In this document: positions 8,181-17,356 of the stretch, piece after piece
Numbering within the stretch: position 1 is the first letter of the stretch
How the letters are laid out: each line of letters begins with the position of its first letter
NCBI GenBank assembly: GCA_020725105.1
Contig: DYFQ01000002.1
Location: 47,531-111,530 of the forward strand
Source: Symbiobacterium thermophilum
GTDB lineage: Bacteria; Bacillota; Sulfobacillia; DYFQ01
Direction of reading: 5' to 3'
Length of the DNA: 64,000 bases
Made by a program: the position numbers and the translations under genes
The notes under the pieces: generated by a model
Seen by the model: only the letters and a program-made list of their open reading frames with translations
Databases searched by the model: none
What the model was told of the DNA's origin: nothing

Positions 8181-9275
8181 TCAGGAGCGCTCGGTCCGCA
8201 CCGCTTCCAGAAGCGCTTCGGCGGCCGAGTGGGGGTCGAGCTCCCGGGCGGCCACCCGCCGCACCAGGTCGCCGTGCAGCCGCTGGATCCGTTCGTCGCC
8301 GGCGATGGCCGCCACCAGCCTGGCCAGCAGCACTTCCCGCACTTCCGCCTCGGCGTCTCGCTGGCGGCGGGCCTCGAGGCCGCCCGTCCGGGCCAGGTGC
8401 CAGCGGTGGGCCCGGAACGCCTCCACCAGTTCCCCTACCCCTTCCCCGTCCCGGGCCACGGTCTTGATGACCGGCGGCGTCCAGCCGGCCGGGCCGGCAC
8501 CGGTCCCGTCGCCCGGGGCCCCGCCGCCGCCGGCAGCGGCGCCGGTTCCCCCCGCGCGCACTCCGGTGCTCACCGCGCCGGGCTCATGTCCGGCCTTCAC
8601 CTCGTCCGGGCGCAGCCAGGGACCGGGAGCACCCTCCCGCCAGCGCCCCATGTCGATCATGAACCGCAACTCGGCCACGGCCCGGTCGGCGCCTTCCCGG
8701 TCGGCCTTGTTCACCACGAACACGTCGCCGATCTCCAGAATCCCGGCCTTGATGGCCTGGATCTCGTCACCCAGTCCCGGCGCCAGCACCACCACGGTGG
8801 TGTGGGCCAGTTCCATGACTTCCACTTCCGCCTGCCCGGCGCCCACCGTCTCGACCAGGATCACGTCGCGGCCGGAAGCGTCGAGGACGTGGATCACGTC
8901 CCGCGCCGCCGCCGAGAGCCCGCCCAGCCGGCCGCGGGTGGCCAGGCTGCGGATGAAGACGCCCGGGTCGACCACGCCCCGCTGCATGCGGACCCGGTCG
9001 CCGAGAAAGGCGCCGCCGGAGAAGGGGCTCGTGGGGTCCACGGCGATGACGCCCACGGTCTGCCCGTCCCGGCGTACGGCCGTGGCCACCGCGTCGACCA
9101 GCGTGCTCTTGCCCACCCCCGGGGGACCGGTGACCCCGATGACGTGGGCGCGGCCGGTGCGGGCATAGATGGCGCGGAGCAGGGCCAGCCCTTCGGGCGT
9201 GCCGTTTTCCACCAGCGTGATGGCGCGGGCCACCGCCCGGCGGTCGCCGGCCAGCACCGAGTCGGCCAGGCTCAC
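8181..9275 (-). CDS. meaB: Acyl-CoA-mutase-associated G3E GTPase, MeaB family
   Basis: GVTGPPGVGKSTLVDAVATAVR, VDPTSPFSGGAFLGDRVRMQ, ILVETVGAGQAEVEVMELAHTTVVVLAPGLGDEIQAIKAGILEIGDVFVVNKADREGAD. Confidence 0.93.
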   Translation of the reverse strand: MSLADSVLAGDRRAVARAITLVENGTPEGLALLRAIYARTGRAHVIGVTGPPGVGKSTLVDAVATAVRRDGQTVGVIAVDPTSPFSGGAFLGDRVRMQRGVVDPGVFIRSLATRGRLGGLSAAARDVIHVLDASGRDVILVETVGAGQAEVEVMELAHTTVVVLAPGLGDEIQAIKAGILEIGDVFVVNKADREGADRAVAELRFMIDMGRWREGAPGPWLRPDEVKAGHEPGAVSTGVRAGGTGAAAGGGGAPGDGTGAGPAGWTPPVIKTVARDGEGVGELVEAFRAHRWHLARTGGLEARRQRDAEAEVREVLLARLVAAIAGDERIQRLHGDLVRRVAARELDPHSAAEALLEAVRTERS

Positions 9276-9682
9276 CGCGGGACCTTCCGGCGCACGTTTT
9301 CCCGGGTGAACCGGATGATCTCGTCCAGGTCGGACCCGGGGCCAAAGACCCCCGCCACGCCGGCCTCCGTGAGCCGGGGGCGGTCCTCGTCGGGGATGAT
9401 GCCGCCGGCCAGAAACAGGACGTCGTCGGCCCCCGCCTCCCGGCAGAGCCGGATGACCTTCGGCACCAGCACGTCGTGGGCTCCCGAGAGGATGGACAGG
9501 GCGACCACGTCGACGTCTTCCTGGATGGCCATCTCCGCGATCTCCTCGGGGCTCCGGTCAAGCCCGGTGTAGATCACCTCGAAGCCCGCGTCGCGGTAGG
9601 CCCGGGCCAGCACCTTGGCGCCACGGTCGTGGCGGTCCAGCCCCGGCTTGGCCACCAGCACCCGGATGGGACGGTCCATCAA
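9272..9682 (-). CDS. B12-binding small subunit of acyl-CoA mutase
   Basis: [42 protein letters not shown] (DxHxxG-type B12 motif). Confidence 0.93.
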   Translation of the reverse strand: MMDRPIRVLVAKPGLDRHDRGAKVLARAYRDAGFEVIYTGLDRSPEEIAEMAIQEDVDVVALSILSGAHDVLVPKVIRLCREAGADDVLFLAGGIIPDEDRPRLTEAGVAGVFGPGSDLDEIIRFTRENVRRKVPR

Positions 9683-11322
9683 TAGATCGGCTCCTCCCGG
9701 TAGACGCCGAAGACGTCCTTCAGCGCGCCCACGATCTCACCCTCGGAGGCGTACGCCCTGACCGCCTCCAGGATGTAAGGCATCAGGTTTTCGGTGCCCC
9801 GGGCAGCGGCGGCCAGTTCCTTCAGGCACCGCTCGACCCTGGCGTTGTCGCGCTCCGCCTTGACCCGTCGCAGGCGCTCCACCTGCTTCTTCTCGATCCC
9901 CGGGTCGATGCGCAGGATGGGCTGGGGCGCTTCGTCCTCCTGGACGTACTTGTTGACCCCGACCACGGTGACGTCCCCCCGCTTCAGCGCCAACTGGTGG
10001 CGGTAGGACGCCTCGGCGATCTCCCGCGCGAAGAAGCCGTTCTCGATGGCGGGAATGACCCCGCCCTGCTGCTCGATGCGGCGGAAGTACTCGTAGGCCT
10101 GGGCCTCCATGGTGTCGGTCAGGGCCTCGACGAAGTAGGAACCGGCCAGCGGGTCGATGGTGTTGGGCACGCCCGACTCCTCGGCGATGATCTGCTGAGT
10201 CCTGAGCGCGATGCGGACCGCCTTCTCGGTGGGCAGCGCCAGGGCCTCGTCCATGGAGTTGGTGTGCAGCGACTGGGTGCCGCCCAGCACCGCCGCCAGG
10301 GCCTGCAGGGTGACCCGGACGACGTTGTTCTCCGGCTGCTGGGCGGTGAGCGAGCACCCTGCCGTCTGGCAGTGAAAGCGCATGGCCCACGACCTCGGGT
10401 CTCTGGCGCCGAACCGCTCCCGGAGTTCCCGGGCCCAGATCCGCCGAGCCGCCCTGAGCTTGGCGATCTCCTCGAAGAAGTCCATGTGGATGTCCCAGAA
10501 GAACGAGAGCCGGGGCACGAAGCTGTCCACGTCAAGCCCTGCCTCGATCCCCGCCTTCACGTACTCGAACCCGTCGGCCAGGGTGAAGGCCAGCTCCTGG
10601 ACGGCGGTGGCCCCGGCCTCCCGGATGTGGTAGCCCGAGATGCTGATGGTGTTCCACCGCGGCACGTGCCGGGAACAGAAGCCGAAGACGTCGGTGATCA
10701 GCCGCATGGACGGCCGGGGCGGGAAGATGTAGGTCTTCTGGGCCGTGTACTCCTTCAGGATGTCGTTCTGGATGGTGCCGGAGATCCGGTCCCAGGCCAC
10801 CCCCTGCTTCTCGGCGACCGCCAGGTACATGGCGAACAGGATGGCCGCCGGCGAGTTGATGGTCATGGAGGTGGTCACCTGGTCCAGCGGGATCCCGTCA
10901 AACAGCGTCTCCATGTCGGCCAGGGTGTCGATGGCCACCCCGTCCTTGCCGACCTCCCCTTCGGACCGGGGGTGGTCGGAGTCGTACCCCAGCAGGGTGG
11001 GAAAGTCAAAGGCGACCGACAGGCCCGTCTGGCCGTGCTCCAGCAGGTACTTGTAGCGGGCGTTGGACTCCTCGGCCGTGCCGAACCCGGCGAACTGGCG
11101 CATGGTCCAGAGCCGGCCCCGGTACATGGTGGCGTACGGGCCCCTGGTGAAGGGAAACTGGCCCGGGTCGCCCAGGTCCCGTTCGTAGTCGAGGTCAGCC
11201 ACGTCCTGGGGACGGTAGACGCGGGCCACCGGCAGGCCCGAGAGGGTCCGGAACTCCTCCCGGCGCTCGGAGTCCGGTTCCCCCGGCCCGGTCCCGGGCC
11301 GCTGGACCTCGGCTTTCGCCAT
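9679..11322 (-). CDS. Acyl-CoA mutase large (catalytic) subunit; methylmalonyl-CoA-mutase family with isobutyryl-CoA-mutase-like active-site residues
   Basis: [107 protein letters not shown] 11322 preferred over 11349. Confidence 0.9.
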   Translation of the reverse strand: MAKAEVQRPGTGPGEPDSERREEFRTLSGLPVARVYRPQDVADLDYERDLGDPGQFPFTRGPYATMYRGRLWTMRQFAGFGTAEESNARYKYLLEHGQTGLSVAFDFPTLLGYDSDHPRSEGEVGKDGVAIDTLADMETLFDGIPLDQVTTSMTINSPAAILFAMYLAVAEKQGVAWDRISGTIQNDILKEYTAQKTYIFPPRPSMRLITDVFGFCSRHVPRWNTISISGYHIREAGATAVQELAFTLADGFEYVKAGIEAGLDVDSFVPRLSFFWDIHMDFFEEIAKLRAARRIWARELRERFGARDPRSWAMRFHCQTAGCSLTAQQPENNVVRVTLQALAAVLGGTQSLHTNSMDEALALPTEKAVRIALRTQQIIAEESGVPNTIDPLAGSYFVEALTDTMEAQAYEYFRRIEQQGGVIPAIENGFFAREIAEASYRHQLALKRGDVTVVGVNKYVQEDEAPQPILRIDPGIEKKQVERLRRVKAERDNARVERCLKELAAAARGTENLMPYILEAVRAYASEGEIVGALKDVFGVYREEPIY

Positions 11323-11352
11323 GGGGAAATCACCCTTCCCTCGTCCCACACC

Positions 11353-11377
11353 ATTATACGCTTTGGGGGCGCGCCCC
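11353..11377 (-). promoter_or_regulatory. Candidate -10 (TATAAT) with an adjacent 12-bp palindrome (GGGGCGCGCCCC), mutase operon promoter/operator
   Basis: ATTATA at 11353-11358 on + (TATAAT on -); GGGGCGCGCCCC at 11366-11377. Confidence 0.5.
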
Positions 11378-11469
11378 TGGGGACGCGCCCGGAGTGTCGC
11401 GCCTGGCGCCGCGCCCCGGCATCCCCGACGGCCGCCCTGGCGTCGAGGCCGCTGGCCGGCATCGGCTTC

Positions 11470-12108
11470 CTACAGGTAGTACGCCAGTTGCTGCAGTTCG
11501 AGGCTCACGTCGCTGATGTGCAGCCGCACGCCGGGCGGAACTCTGAGCTTCACCGGAGCGAAGTTGAGAATGGCCCGGACGCCCGCGGCCACGCAGGCGT
11601 CGGCCACCGCCTGGGCGGCCCCGGCGGGGACGGCCAGGATGAAGATCTCCAGGCCGAGCCGGCGGACGACGTCGTGGAGTTCGTCCATGTGGTAGACCAT
11701 GATGTCGCCCTCGACCGGGCGGCCGACCTTGTCGGGGTCCACGTCGAAGCTGGCAACCAGGTGGAAGGCGTAGGCCCCGTCGTGGTGAAAGCGCCGGTAG
11801 AGGTACCGGGCCAGAGCGGTGCCCAGCTCGCCGACGCCGGCCAGGCCCACCCTGATCTCCCGGTCGACGTTCAGGATACCCTGCAGCTCCTGCTGCAGGA
11901 CCCGGACCTCGTAGCCGACGCCCTGCTTGCCAAACTCGCCGAAGAAGGCCAGGTCCTTCCGGACCTGGGCGGGGCTCACGCCGGCCCGGTCGCCCAGTTC
12001 CCGGGAGGAGATGAACCGGTCGACGCCGTCGGCGGCCACCTCGCCAAGCACGCGCAGGTAAAGCGCGAGCCGCCGGACGACGACGTCGGGGGCCCTGGTG
12101 TGCTTCAC
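11470..12108 (-). CDS. rex: Redox-sensing transcriptional repressor Rex
   Basis: RRLALYLRVLGEV...SSRELGDRAGVSPAQVRKDLAFFGEFGKQGVGYEVRVL, VGLAGVGELGTAL. Confidence 0.93.
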   Translation of the reverse strand: MKHTRAPDVVVRRLALYLRVLGEVAADGVDRFISSRELGDRAGVSPAQVRKDLAFFGEFGKQGVGYEVRVLQQELQGILNVDREIRVGLAGVGELGTALARYLYRRFHHDGAYAFHLVASFDVDPDKVGRPVEGDIMVYHMDELHDVVRRLGLEIFILAVPAGAAQAVADACVAAGVRAILNFAPVKLRVPPGVRLHISDVSLELQQLAYYL

Positions 12109-12171
12109 GCCATCTTCATCCCTGCCAAAGGGTCGTCAGGTCCGACCCAACAGCCTATTCCACGCGGCGGC

Positions 12172-12456
12172 TCAGCCGCCCTTCCCGCGCCGCCGGCGCT
12201 TGCGCTGAAGCTCCCTGAACCGCTCGCCCGGCGCCTCTTCAGCCTCCCTGTCCGGCGGCTGGTCCCCCTGGCCCCCCCCGCCGCCCGCTCCGGGTTCCTG
12301 GCTCGCCCGGCGGCGCTCCGGCCGGTCCGACAGGATCAGCCAGAACCCGACCAGCGAGATGCCAATCCCCCACGTGAAGTTCCACATCACGTAGATGGCG
12401 CCGCCAATGGCCACCAGCAGGCCGATGAACGCCCGGCTGAACCGGACGGACCGCAC
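12172..12456 (-). CDS. Small membrane protein of unknown function with a highly basic tail
   Basis: FIGLLVAIGGAIYVMWNFTWGIGISLVGFWLIL; GAGGGAGGG Shine-Dalgarno before GTG 12456; tail FRELQRKRRRRGKGG. Confidence 0.55.
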   Translation of the reverse strand: MRSVRFSRAFIGLLVAIGGAIYVMWNFTWGIGISLVGFWLILSDRPERRRASQEPGAGGGGGQGDQPPDREAEEAPGERFRELQRKRRRRGKGG

Positions 12457-12470
12457 GCCGGATCCCTCCC

Positions 12471-13718
12471 TCACTGGCCTGGTCGCAACATTCGCCGTAC
12501 CCACTCCAGAAAGGCCTGCCAGAGCCTGGCGAGTCGGCCGGCCCGGGGCACTTCCTCGCCCGCCACCAGCGTCACCCGGCCCACCTCGGTGGGCCCCACC
12601 AGCAGGACCAGTTCCCCGACGGGCTGACCCGGCTCAACGGGCGCCGCCACCGCCGGATGGGGTCTGGCCTGCCGGGTGACCTCGGCGGCCCGTCCCCGGG
12701 GCACCGTCACCGCCAGGGGCGCGCCGGTCACCGCGGCCGCCTCGGGGCGCCGGCCGCCCGACACCGGCACCGTGCCGGCGGCCTCGCCGGCCGGTACCCG
12801 CACCACGGCGTAGTGAGCGAACCCGTACTCCAGCAGGGCGTGGGCGCCGTCCTCCCGGGAGCGCTCGGTTGGCGCGCCCAGCACCACCGCGATGAGCCGC
12901 GTGCCGTCGCGGCTGGCGGTGGCCACCAGGTTCCAGCCGGCCGCCGCCGTCATCCCCGTCTTCAGGCCGTCGACGGTGGGGTCGCGCGCCACGAGGCCGT
13001 TGAAGTTCCGGTAGGTCCGGCCGCGAAACTCCAGCGACGGCTGGCGGTGGAAAGTCACCGCCTCCGGGTGGTCCCTCAGGTACGCGGCGGCCAGCCGCGC
13101 CACCTCCACCGCCGTGGTGACCTGGCCCGGGGCGTCCCAGCCGTCGGCGTTGGCGAACCGGGTGACGCTGAGCCCCAGTTCCTCCGCCCGGCGGTTCATG
13201 GTTTCGACAAAGGCGTCCACCGAGCCTGCGAGGTGCTCGGCAACGGCCCTGGCCCCATCGTTGGCCGAGGCGACGGCCAGGCCGCCCACCACCTCCCGGA
13301 CCGTCAGTCGGTCGCCGGGGGCCAGGCCCAGCCGGGAGCCGCCAACGTTTGCCGCGTAGGCGCTCACGGCCACCTCCGTATCCCAGGTCACGCTGCCGCC
13401 GGCCAGAGCTTCCCAGACCAGGAACAAGGTCATGATCTTGACTAGACTGGCCGGGGCCCTCGGAGCGTTACCGGACCCCGACGCCAGGAGGGTCCCCGAC
13501 TCGGGCTCCAGGAGCGCCCAGGCCTGGGCGTTGATGCGCGGCGGGGCTGCCGGGGCCACCACGGCCGGCGGCGACGCCTCCGGCGCCGGGCGGCCCGGGG
13601 CCGCGAAGGCCTGGCCGCCCGGGGGCCGCGCGGCGCCCAGGAGCAACAAGATGACCAGCCCGGTCCCGAGCAGCCTGCGCCGCCCGGCGGCCGCGGCGCG
13701 TCCCGGTCCGGCCGGCAC
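12471..13718 (-). CDS. D-alanyl-D-alanine carboxypeptidase (PBP5/DacF family)
   Basis: SLVKIM (SxxK), SANDGARAVAEHLAG (SxN), DGLKTGMTAAAGW (KTG); signal peptide; GGGGAGG Shine-Dalgarno nine nt before GTG 13718. Confidence 0.9.
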   Translation of the reverse strand: MPAGPGRAAAAGRRRLLGTGLVILLLLGAARPPGGQAFAAPGRPAPEASPPAVVAPAAPPRINAQAWALLEPESGTLLASGSGNAPRAPASLVKIMTLFLVWEALAGGSVTWDTEVAVSAYAANVGGSRLGLAPGDRLTVREVVGGLAVASANDGARAVAEHLAGSVDAFVETMNRRAEELGLSVTRFANADGWDAPGQVTTAVEVARLAAAYLRDHPEAVTFHRQPSLEFRGRTYRNFNGLVARDPTVDGLKTGMTAAAGWNLVATASRDGTRLIAVVLGAPTERSREDGAHALLEYGFAHYAVVRVPAGEAAGTVPVSGGRRPEAAAVTGAPLAVTVPRGRAAEVTRQARPHPAVAAPVEPGQPVGELVLLVGPTEVGRVTLVAGEEVPRAGRLARLWQAFLEWVRRMLRPGQ

Positions 13719-14484
13719 TGCAGCCAACCTCCCCAGGCCTGGTACCGAAGTGCAGGGTGACCACGCCACCCGAAAGCCCCAGGTAGCCCACGTCTCGCAG
13801 CCCCACCCGGCGCATCAGGGCCGCCAACCCCGCCTGGTCCGGCAGGGTCGCCAGCGACCGCGGCAGGTAGGTATACGGGCGCAGCCGGCGCAGGCGGGGG
13901 TCCGGCAGGCGCCAGCCTTCGGCCAGCCGGCCCAGCCACGGGACGATCCGGCCAAAGTATAGCCAGAAGGCCGCCCGGACCACGGGGTTGGGGGGCCGGG
14001 AAATCTCCAGGGCCACCACCCGCCCCCCCGGCCGCACCACCCGGGCCATCTCCGCCAGGCAGGCCTCGATGTCCGCCACGTTCCGCAGGGCGAAGCCGAT
14101 GGCGGCGCAAGCGAAGGTGGCCTCCGCAAAGGGCAGGGCCAGCGCGTTACCGGCCACCAGGTGGATCCGGCCGTCCAGGTCCTGCCGGGTGATCCTGGCC
14201 CGGCCGGCCAGCAACATTCGCCAGGAAAAATCAAGCCCGACCACCCGGCCCCGGGGGCCCACCTGACCGGCCATGACCAGGGCGAGGTCCCCGGTGCCGC
14301 AGCACACGTCCAGGGCCGGGTCCCCGGGCCCGAGCCCGGTCAGCCGGGCGAAGGCGCGGTGCCAGGCGGCCAGCAGCCCCCCCGTCATCACCCGGTTCAT
14401 CAGGTCGTAGCGGCCGGCGATGGAGTCGAAGAGTGACCGGACGTAGCTTTCCTTTTCCCGGCCCGCCGTCCCGCCCGCCCTCAC
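13468..14484 (-). CDS. Demethylmenaquinone methyltransferase (UbiE/MenG family) with an anomalous open C-terminal extension
   Basis: SLFDSIAGRYDLMNRVMTGGLLAAWHR, LDVCCGTGDLALVMA, VVRPGGRVVALEISRP, GGVVTLHFGTRP. GTG start overlaps the tetR stop; ORF stays open ~90 aa past the expected end. Confidence 0.85.
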   Translation of the reverse strand: MRAGGTAGREKESYVRSLFDSIAGRYDLMNRVMTGGLLAAWHRAFARLTGLGPGDPALDVCCGTGDLALVMAGQVGPRGRVVGLDFSWRMLLAGRARITRQDLDGRIHLVAGNALALPFAEATFACAAIGFALRNVADIEACLAEMARVVRPGGRVVALEISRPPNPVVRAAFWLYFGRIVPWLGRLAEGWRLPDPRLRRLRPYTYLPRSLATLPDQAGLAALMRRVGLRDVGYLGLSGGVVTLHFGTRPGEVGCSAGRTGTRRGRRAAQAARDRAGHLVAPGRRAAPGRPGLRGPGPPGAGGVAAGRGGPGSPAAHQRPGLGAPGARVGDPPGVGVR

Positions 14485-15086
14485 TCGCCCAGCCGGAAGT
14501 GGCCCAGGGTGCCCATGGCATCGGCCAGCCGCCTGGGCTGGCCGGTGTACAGCCAGTTGACGACCACCTCGTTTACGGCGCCCAGCCAGGCGTAGGCGGC
14601 GGTCTCGGTGTTGACGGCGGCCGGGACCCGGCCCCGGATCACCGCGGCGTCCAGGTGGGCCTTCAGGTACTCGGCAAAGGCGGCGTGGACGTCCCGGCGC
14701 ACCCGCTCCACCTGGGGGTTCGCCCCCACCGCCTCCACCAGCAGGATCTTGGCCAGGCTCTTGTGCCGGCCGAAGGTTTCCAGCACCGCTCCCAGCACCG
14801 CCCGCAGCCGGTGCAGGGGGTCCGGGTCCTCGGTGGCGGCCTCGGCGGCGCGCACGGCCTGCCAGAGCTTGTGCACCAGGTCGGCCGCAAGCTCCAGAAA
14901 GACCGCTTCCTTGCTGGGGAAGTAGAAGTAGAAGGTTCCCTTGGAGGTGCCGGAGGCCTGGGCGATGTCGTCCACCGTGGTGCGGTGGTAGCCCCGCTCC
15001 GAGAACACGGCCACCGCCGCCTCGAGGATCCGCCGCTTGGTCTCTTCCTTGCGCTCCTGGATGTGGGGGGGCGTCCGGTAGGGCAC
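14481..15086 (-). CDS. TetR/AcrR-family transcriptional regulator
   Basis: KRRILEAAVAVFSERGYHRTTVDDIAQASGTSKGTFYFYFPSKEAVFLEL. Confidence 0.92.
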   Translation of the reverse strand: MPYRTPPHIQERKEETKRRILEAAVAVFSERGYHRTTVDDIAQASGTSKGTFYFYFPSKEAVFLELAADLVHKLWQAVRAAEAATEDPDPLHRLRAVLGAVLETFGRHKSLAKILLVEAVGANPQVERVRRDVHAAFAEYLKAHLDAAVIRGRVPAAVNTETAAYAWLGAVNEVVVNWLYTGQPRRLADAMGTLGHFRLGE

Positions 15087-15685
15087 TAGCCGTCCCCGTC
15101 CTTTTCCGCCGGCCGGCGCAACTCTTTCGCCGCCTGGTCCCACCGCCGGTACAGGTCGTGTTCCAGCCCGAACTGGTCCAGGATCTTGCCCACAAAGTAG
15201 TCCACCACCTCGTCGACGCTCGACGGGCGGTTCCAGAAGGCCGGCACGGGCGGCAGCACCGTGGCGCCCAGCCGGGCAAGCTTGAGCATGTTCTCCAGGT
15301 GAATGGCGTTGAGCGGCGTCTCCCTCGGCACCAGCACCAGGGGGCGCCGCTCCTTCAGGGCCACGTCGGCTGCCCGGGTCACCAGGTCGTCCGTCAGCCC
15401 GTGGGCGACGGCGGCCAGCGTCTTCATGCTGCAGGGGACCACGACCATGCCCCGGACCTGAAACGACCCGGAAGCGATGGGCGCGAAGAAGTCATCGGGA
15501 GGATAGCTGTAGCTGGCCAGCGACCGGACGCGGCTGGCCGGCCAGTCCGTCTCCGCCGCCAGGGTGGCCAGCCCCCAGCGGCTCACGACCAGGTGGGTCT
15601 CGACTTCCAGCCGCCGCAACTCCTCCAGCAGCCGGACGGCGATCACCACCCCGCTGGCCCCGGTCATGCCGACCACCAGCCGCAC
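15086..15685 (-). CDS. ubiX: UbiX-family flavin prenyltransferase
   Basis: LVVGMTGASGVVIAVRLLEEL, VVPCSMKTLAAVAHGLTDDLVTRAADVALKERRPLVLVPRETPLNAIHLENMLKLARLGATVLPPVPAFW. Confidence 0.93.
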   Translation of the reverse strand: MRLVVGMTGASGVVIAVRLLEELRRLEVETHLVVSRWGLATLAAETDWPASRVRSLASYSYPPDDFFAPIASGSFQVRGMVVVPCSMKTLAAVAHGLTDDLVTRAADVALKERRPLVLVPRETPLNAIHLENMLKLARLGATVLPPVPAFWNRPSSVDEVVDYFVGKILDQFGLEHDLYRRWDQAAKELRRPAEKDGDG

Positions 15686-15751
15686 CCGGCCCACCTCCTC
15701 TGGTCGTGCCAGGCCTACTTCTAGCTGGCCCGGCCGCCCTCCTTCCCCCAC

Positions 15752-16495
15752 CTACGCGCGGCGCCAGCGGCAGACCCGGCCCTCCAGGCCGTCCAGCAGC
15801 ACGTAGAGGACCAGGCCCATCAGGCTCATGGCCATGATCCCGGCGAACAGCGCCGCGTAGTCGAACCGGGAGTAGGCGTCGACCAGGAAGTAGCCGATAC
15901 CGGCGTCGGTGGCGAAGGTCTCGGTGAGAAACAGCACGGCGATGGCCGTGCCCAGCCCGATCCGGGCCGCGGTGAACAGCGCCGGCAGGGCGGCCGGAAA
16001 GACCACGTGCCGGAAGAGCTGGGTCTCGCCGGCCCCCAGGGAACGCACGGACAAGAGCAGTTCCCGGGGTACCGACCGCGCGGCGTCCCGGGCGGTCACC
16101 AGCAACTGGAAGAACACGATCAGCCCGATGAGGAAGATCTTGGCCAGGTTGTAGATGCCGAGAAAGTGGATCACCAGGAACAGAAAGGCCACCTTGGGGA
16201 TGGGATAGGTCAGGTAGATGAGGGGCGCCACCCAGCGGTCCAGGGCGGGGTAGCGCCCGAGGACCAGGCCGGCCGGGACGGCCAGGGCGGCGGCCCAGGC
16301 CAGGCTGGCCAGGACCCGGGCCGCGCTGACCGCCACGTGCCGCTCCATTCCCCGGCCCAGGCTCTGCCAGAAGGCGGCCAGGGCCGGCCAGGGCGGCGGC
16401 AGCGCCGGGCTGTGGGCGGCCACGGCCGCCAGGTGCCAGAACACCAAGAGCGCGGCGGCGGCCCCCACGACGCCCCAGGGACCGGGACTGCGCAT
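15752..16495 (-). CDS. ABC transporter permease (SsuC/TauC/NMT1-type)
   Basis: Multiple TM helices and EAA-like segment [47 protein letters not shown] overlap with the ATPase gene. Confidence 0.88.
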   Translation of the reverse strand: MRSPGPWGVVGAAAALLVFWHLAAVAAHSPALPPPWPALAAFWQSLGRGMERHVAVSAARVLASLAWAAALAVPAGLVLGRYPALDRWVAPLIYLTYPIPKVAFLFLVIHFLGIYNLAKIFLIGLIVFFQLLVTARDAARSVPRELLLSVRSLGAGETQLFRHVVFPAALPALFTAARIGLGTAIAVLFLTETFATDAGIGYFLVDAYSRFDYAALFAGIMAMSLMGLVLYVLLDGLEGRVCRWRRA

Positions 16496-17301
16496 CACGG
16501 CGCCCCGCCTCCCCCGGCCGCGCGGCGCGACCTCTGCGGCCCGGCCTGCCGGCCCGCCCCGTCGGCCAGCAGCCGTCGCAGCCGGACGCACTGGCGGTGG
16601 TAGTGGGGGCTGGCGCGGTACTCCACCCGCCCGGCCGAGGGATTTTCGAGCCGGTGGGCGACCCGCCCCGGGCGTTCGGAGAGCACCAGCACCGTCCGGC
16701 CCACCAGCGCCGCCTCCTCGATGCTGTGGGTCACCAGCACCAGGGTGGTCCCCCCGCGCCGCCAGACGTCCAGGAGGGTCTCCTGCAGGCTCTCCCGGGT
16801 CAGGGCGTCCAGCGAGGAAAAGGGCTCGTCCATGAGCAACAGGTCGGGCCCGAGGGTGAGAGCCCTGGCGATGGCCACCCGCTGGCGCATGCCGCCCGAA
16901 AGCTGGTGGGGGTAGTGGCGGCGGAACTCCCAGAGACCAAGCTCCCGGAGGACCTCCTCCACCCGCCGCCGGCGCTCGGCCGCGCCCACCCCCCGGATGA
17001 GCAGGCCGAGTTCCGCGTTGTGCTCCACCGTCTTCCAGGGCAAGAGGCCGTAGTCCTGGAGGATGAGGGCCGTCTCGGGGCGGCGGGCGGCCACCGGTTG
17101 GCCCCGGATCATGGCCCGGCCGGCCGTTGGCGCCACCAGGCCGGCCAGGACCGAGAGGAGCGTGGTCTTGCCGCACCCGGACGGCCCGATGATGGCGCAG
17201 CTCTCACCATCGGGCAGGGTAAAGTCCACCCCGGCCAGGGCCCGGACCGGGCCCTGGGGACCGGAGTAGGTCACCTCGAGTTGCCTCACTTCCACCATCA
17301 C
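16495..17301 (-). CDS. ABC transporter ATP-binding protein (nitrate/sulfonate/taurine-type)
   Basis: [62 protein letters not shown]. Confidence 0.93.
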   Translation of the reverse strand: MMVEVRQLEVTYSGPQGPVRALAGVDFTLPDGESCAIIGPSGCGKTTLLSVLAGLVAPTAGRAMIRGQPVAARRPETALILQDYGLLPWKTVEHNAELGLLIRGVGAAERRRRVEEVLRELGLWEFRRHYPHQLSGGMRQRVAIARALTLGPDLLLMDEPFSSLDALTRESLQETLLDVWRRGGTTLVLVTHSIEEAALVGRTVLVLSERPGRVAHRLENPSAGRVEYRASPHYHRQCVRLRRLLADGAGRQAGPQRSRRAAGGGGAP

Positions 17302-17356
17302 GGCCGCTTCAGACCGTCCCGCTCTTCATGGCCTTTTGTCGCTCCGGAGTCGAGGC

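Noticed and set aside
11323-11469. Cobalamin riboswitch upstream of the B12-dependent mutase
   Set aside because: No B12-box-like conserved sequence recognised, and the interval is too short for the aptamer plus promoter.
9997-12627. 876-aa plus-strand ORF
   Set aside because: Shadow of the mutase large subunit and rex genes.
13468-15279. 603-aa ORF read as a single fusion through ubiX/tetR/ubiE
   Set aside because: Only the segment from GTG 14484 has methyltransferase homology; the N-terminal half is an off-frame reading of tetR and ubiX.
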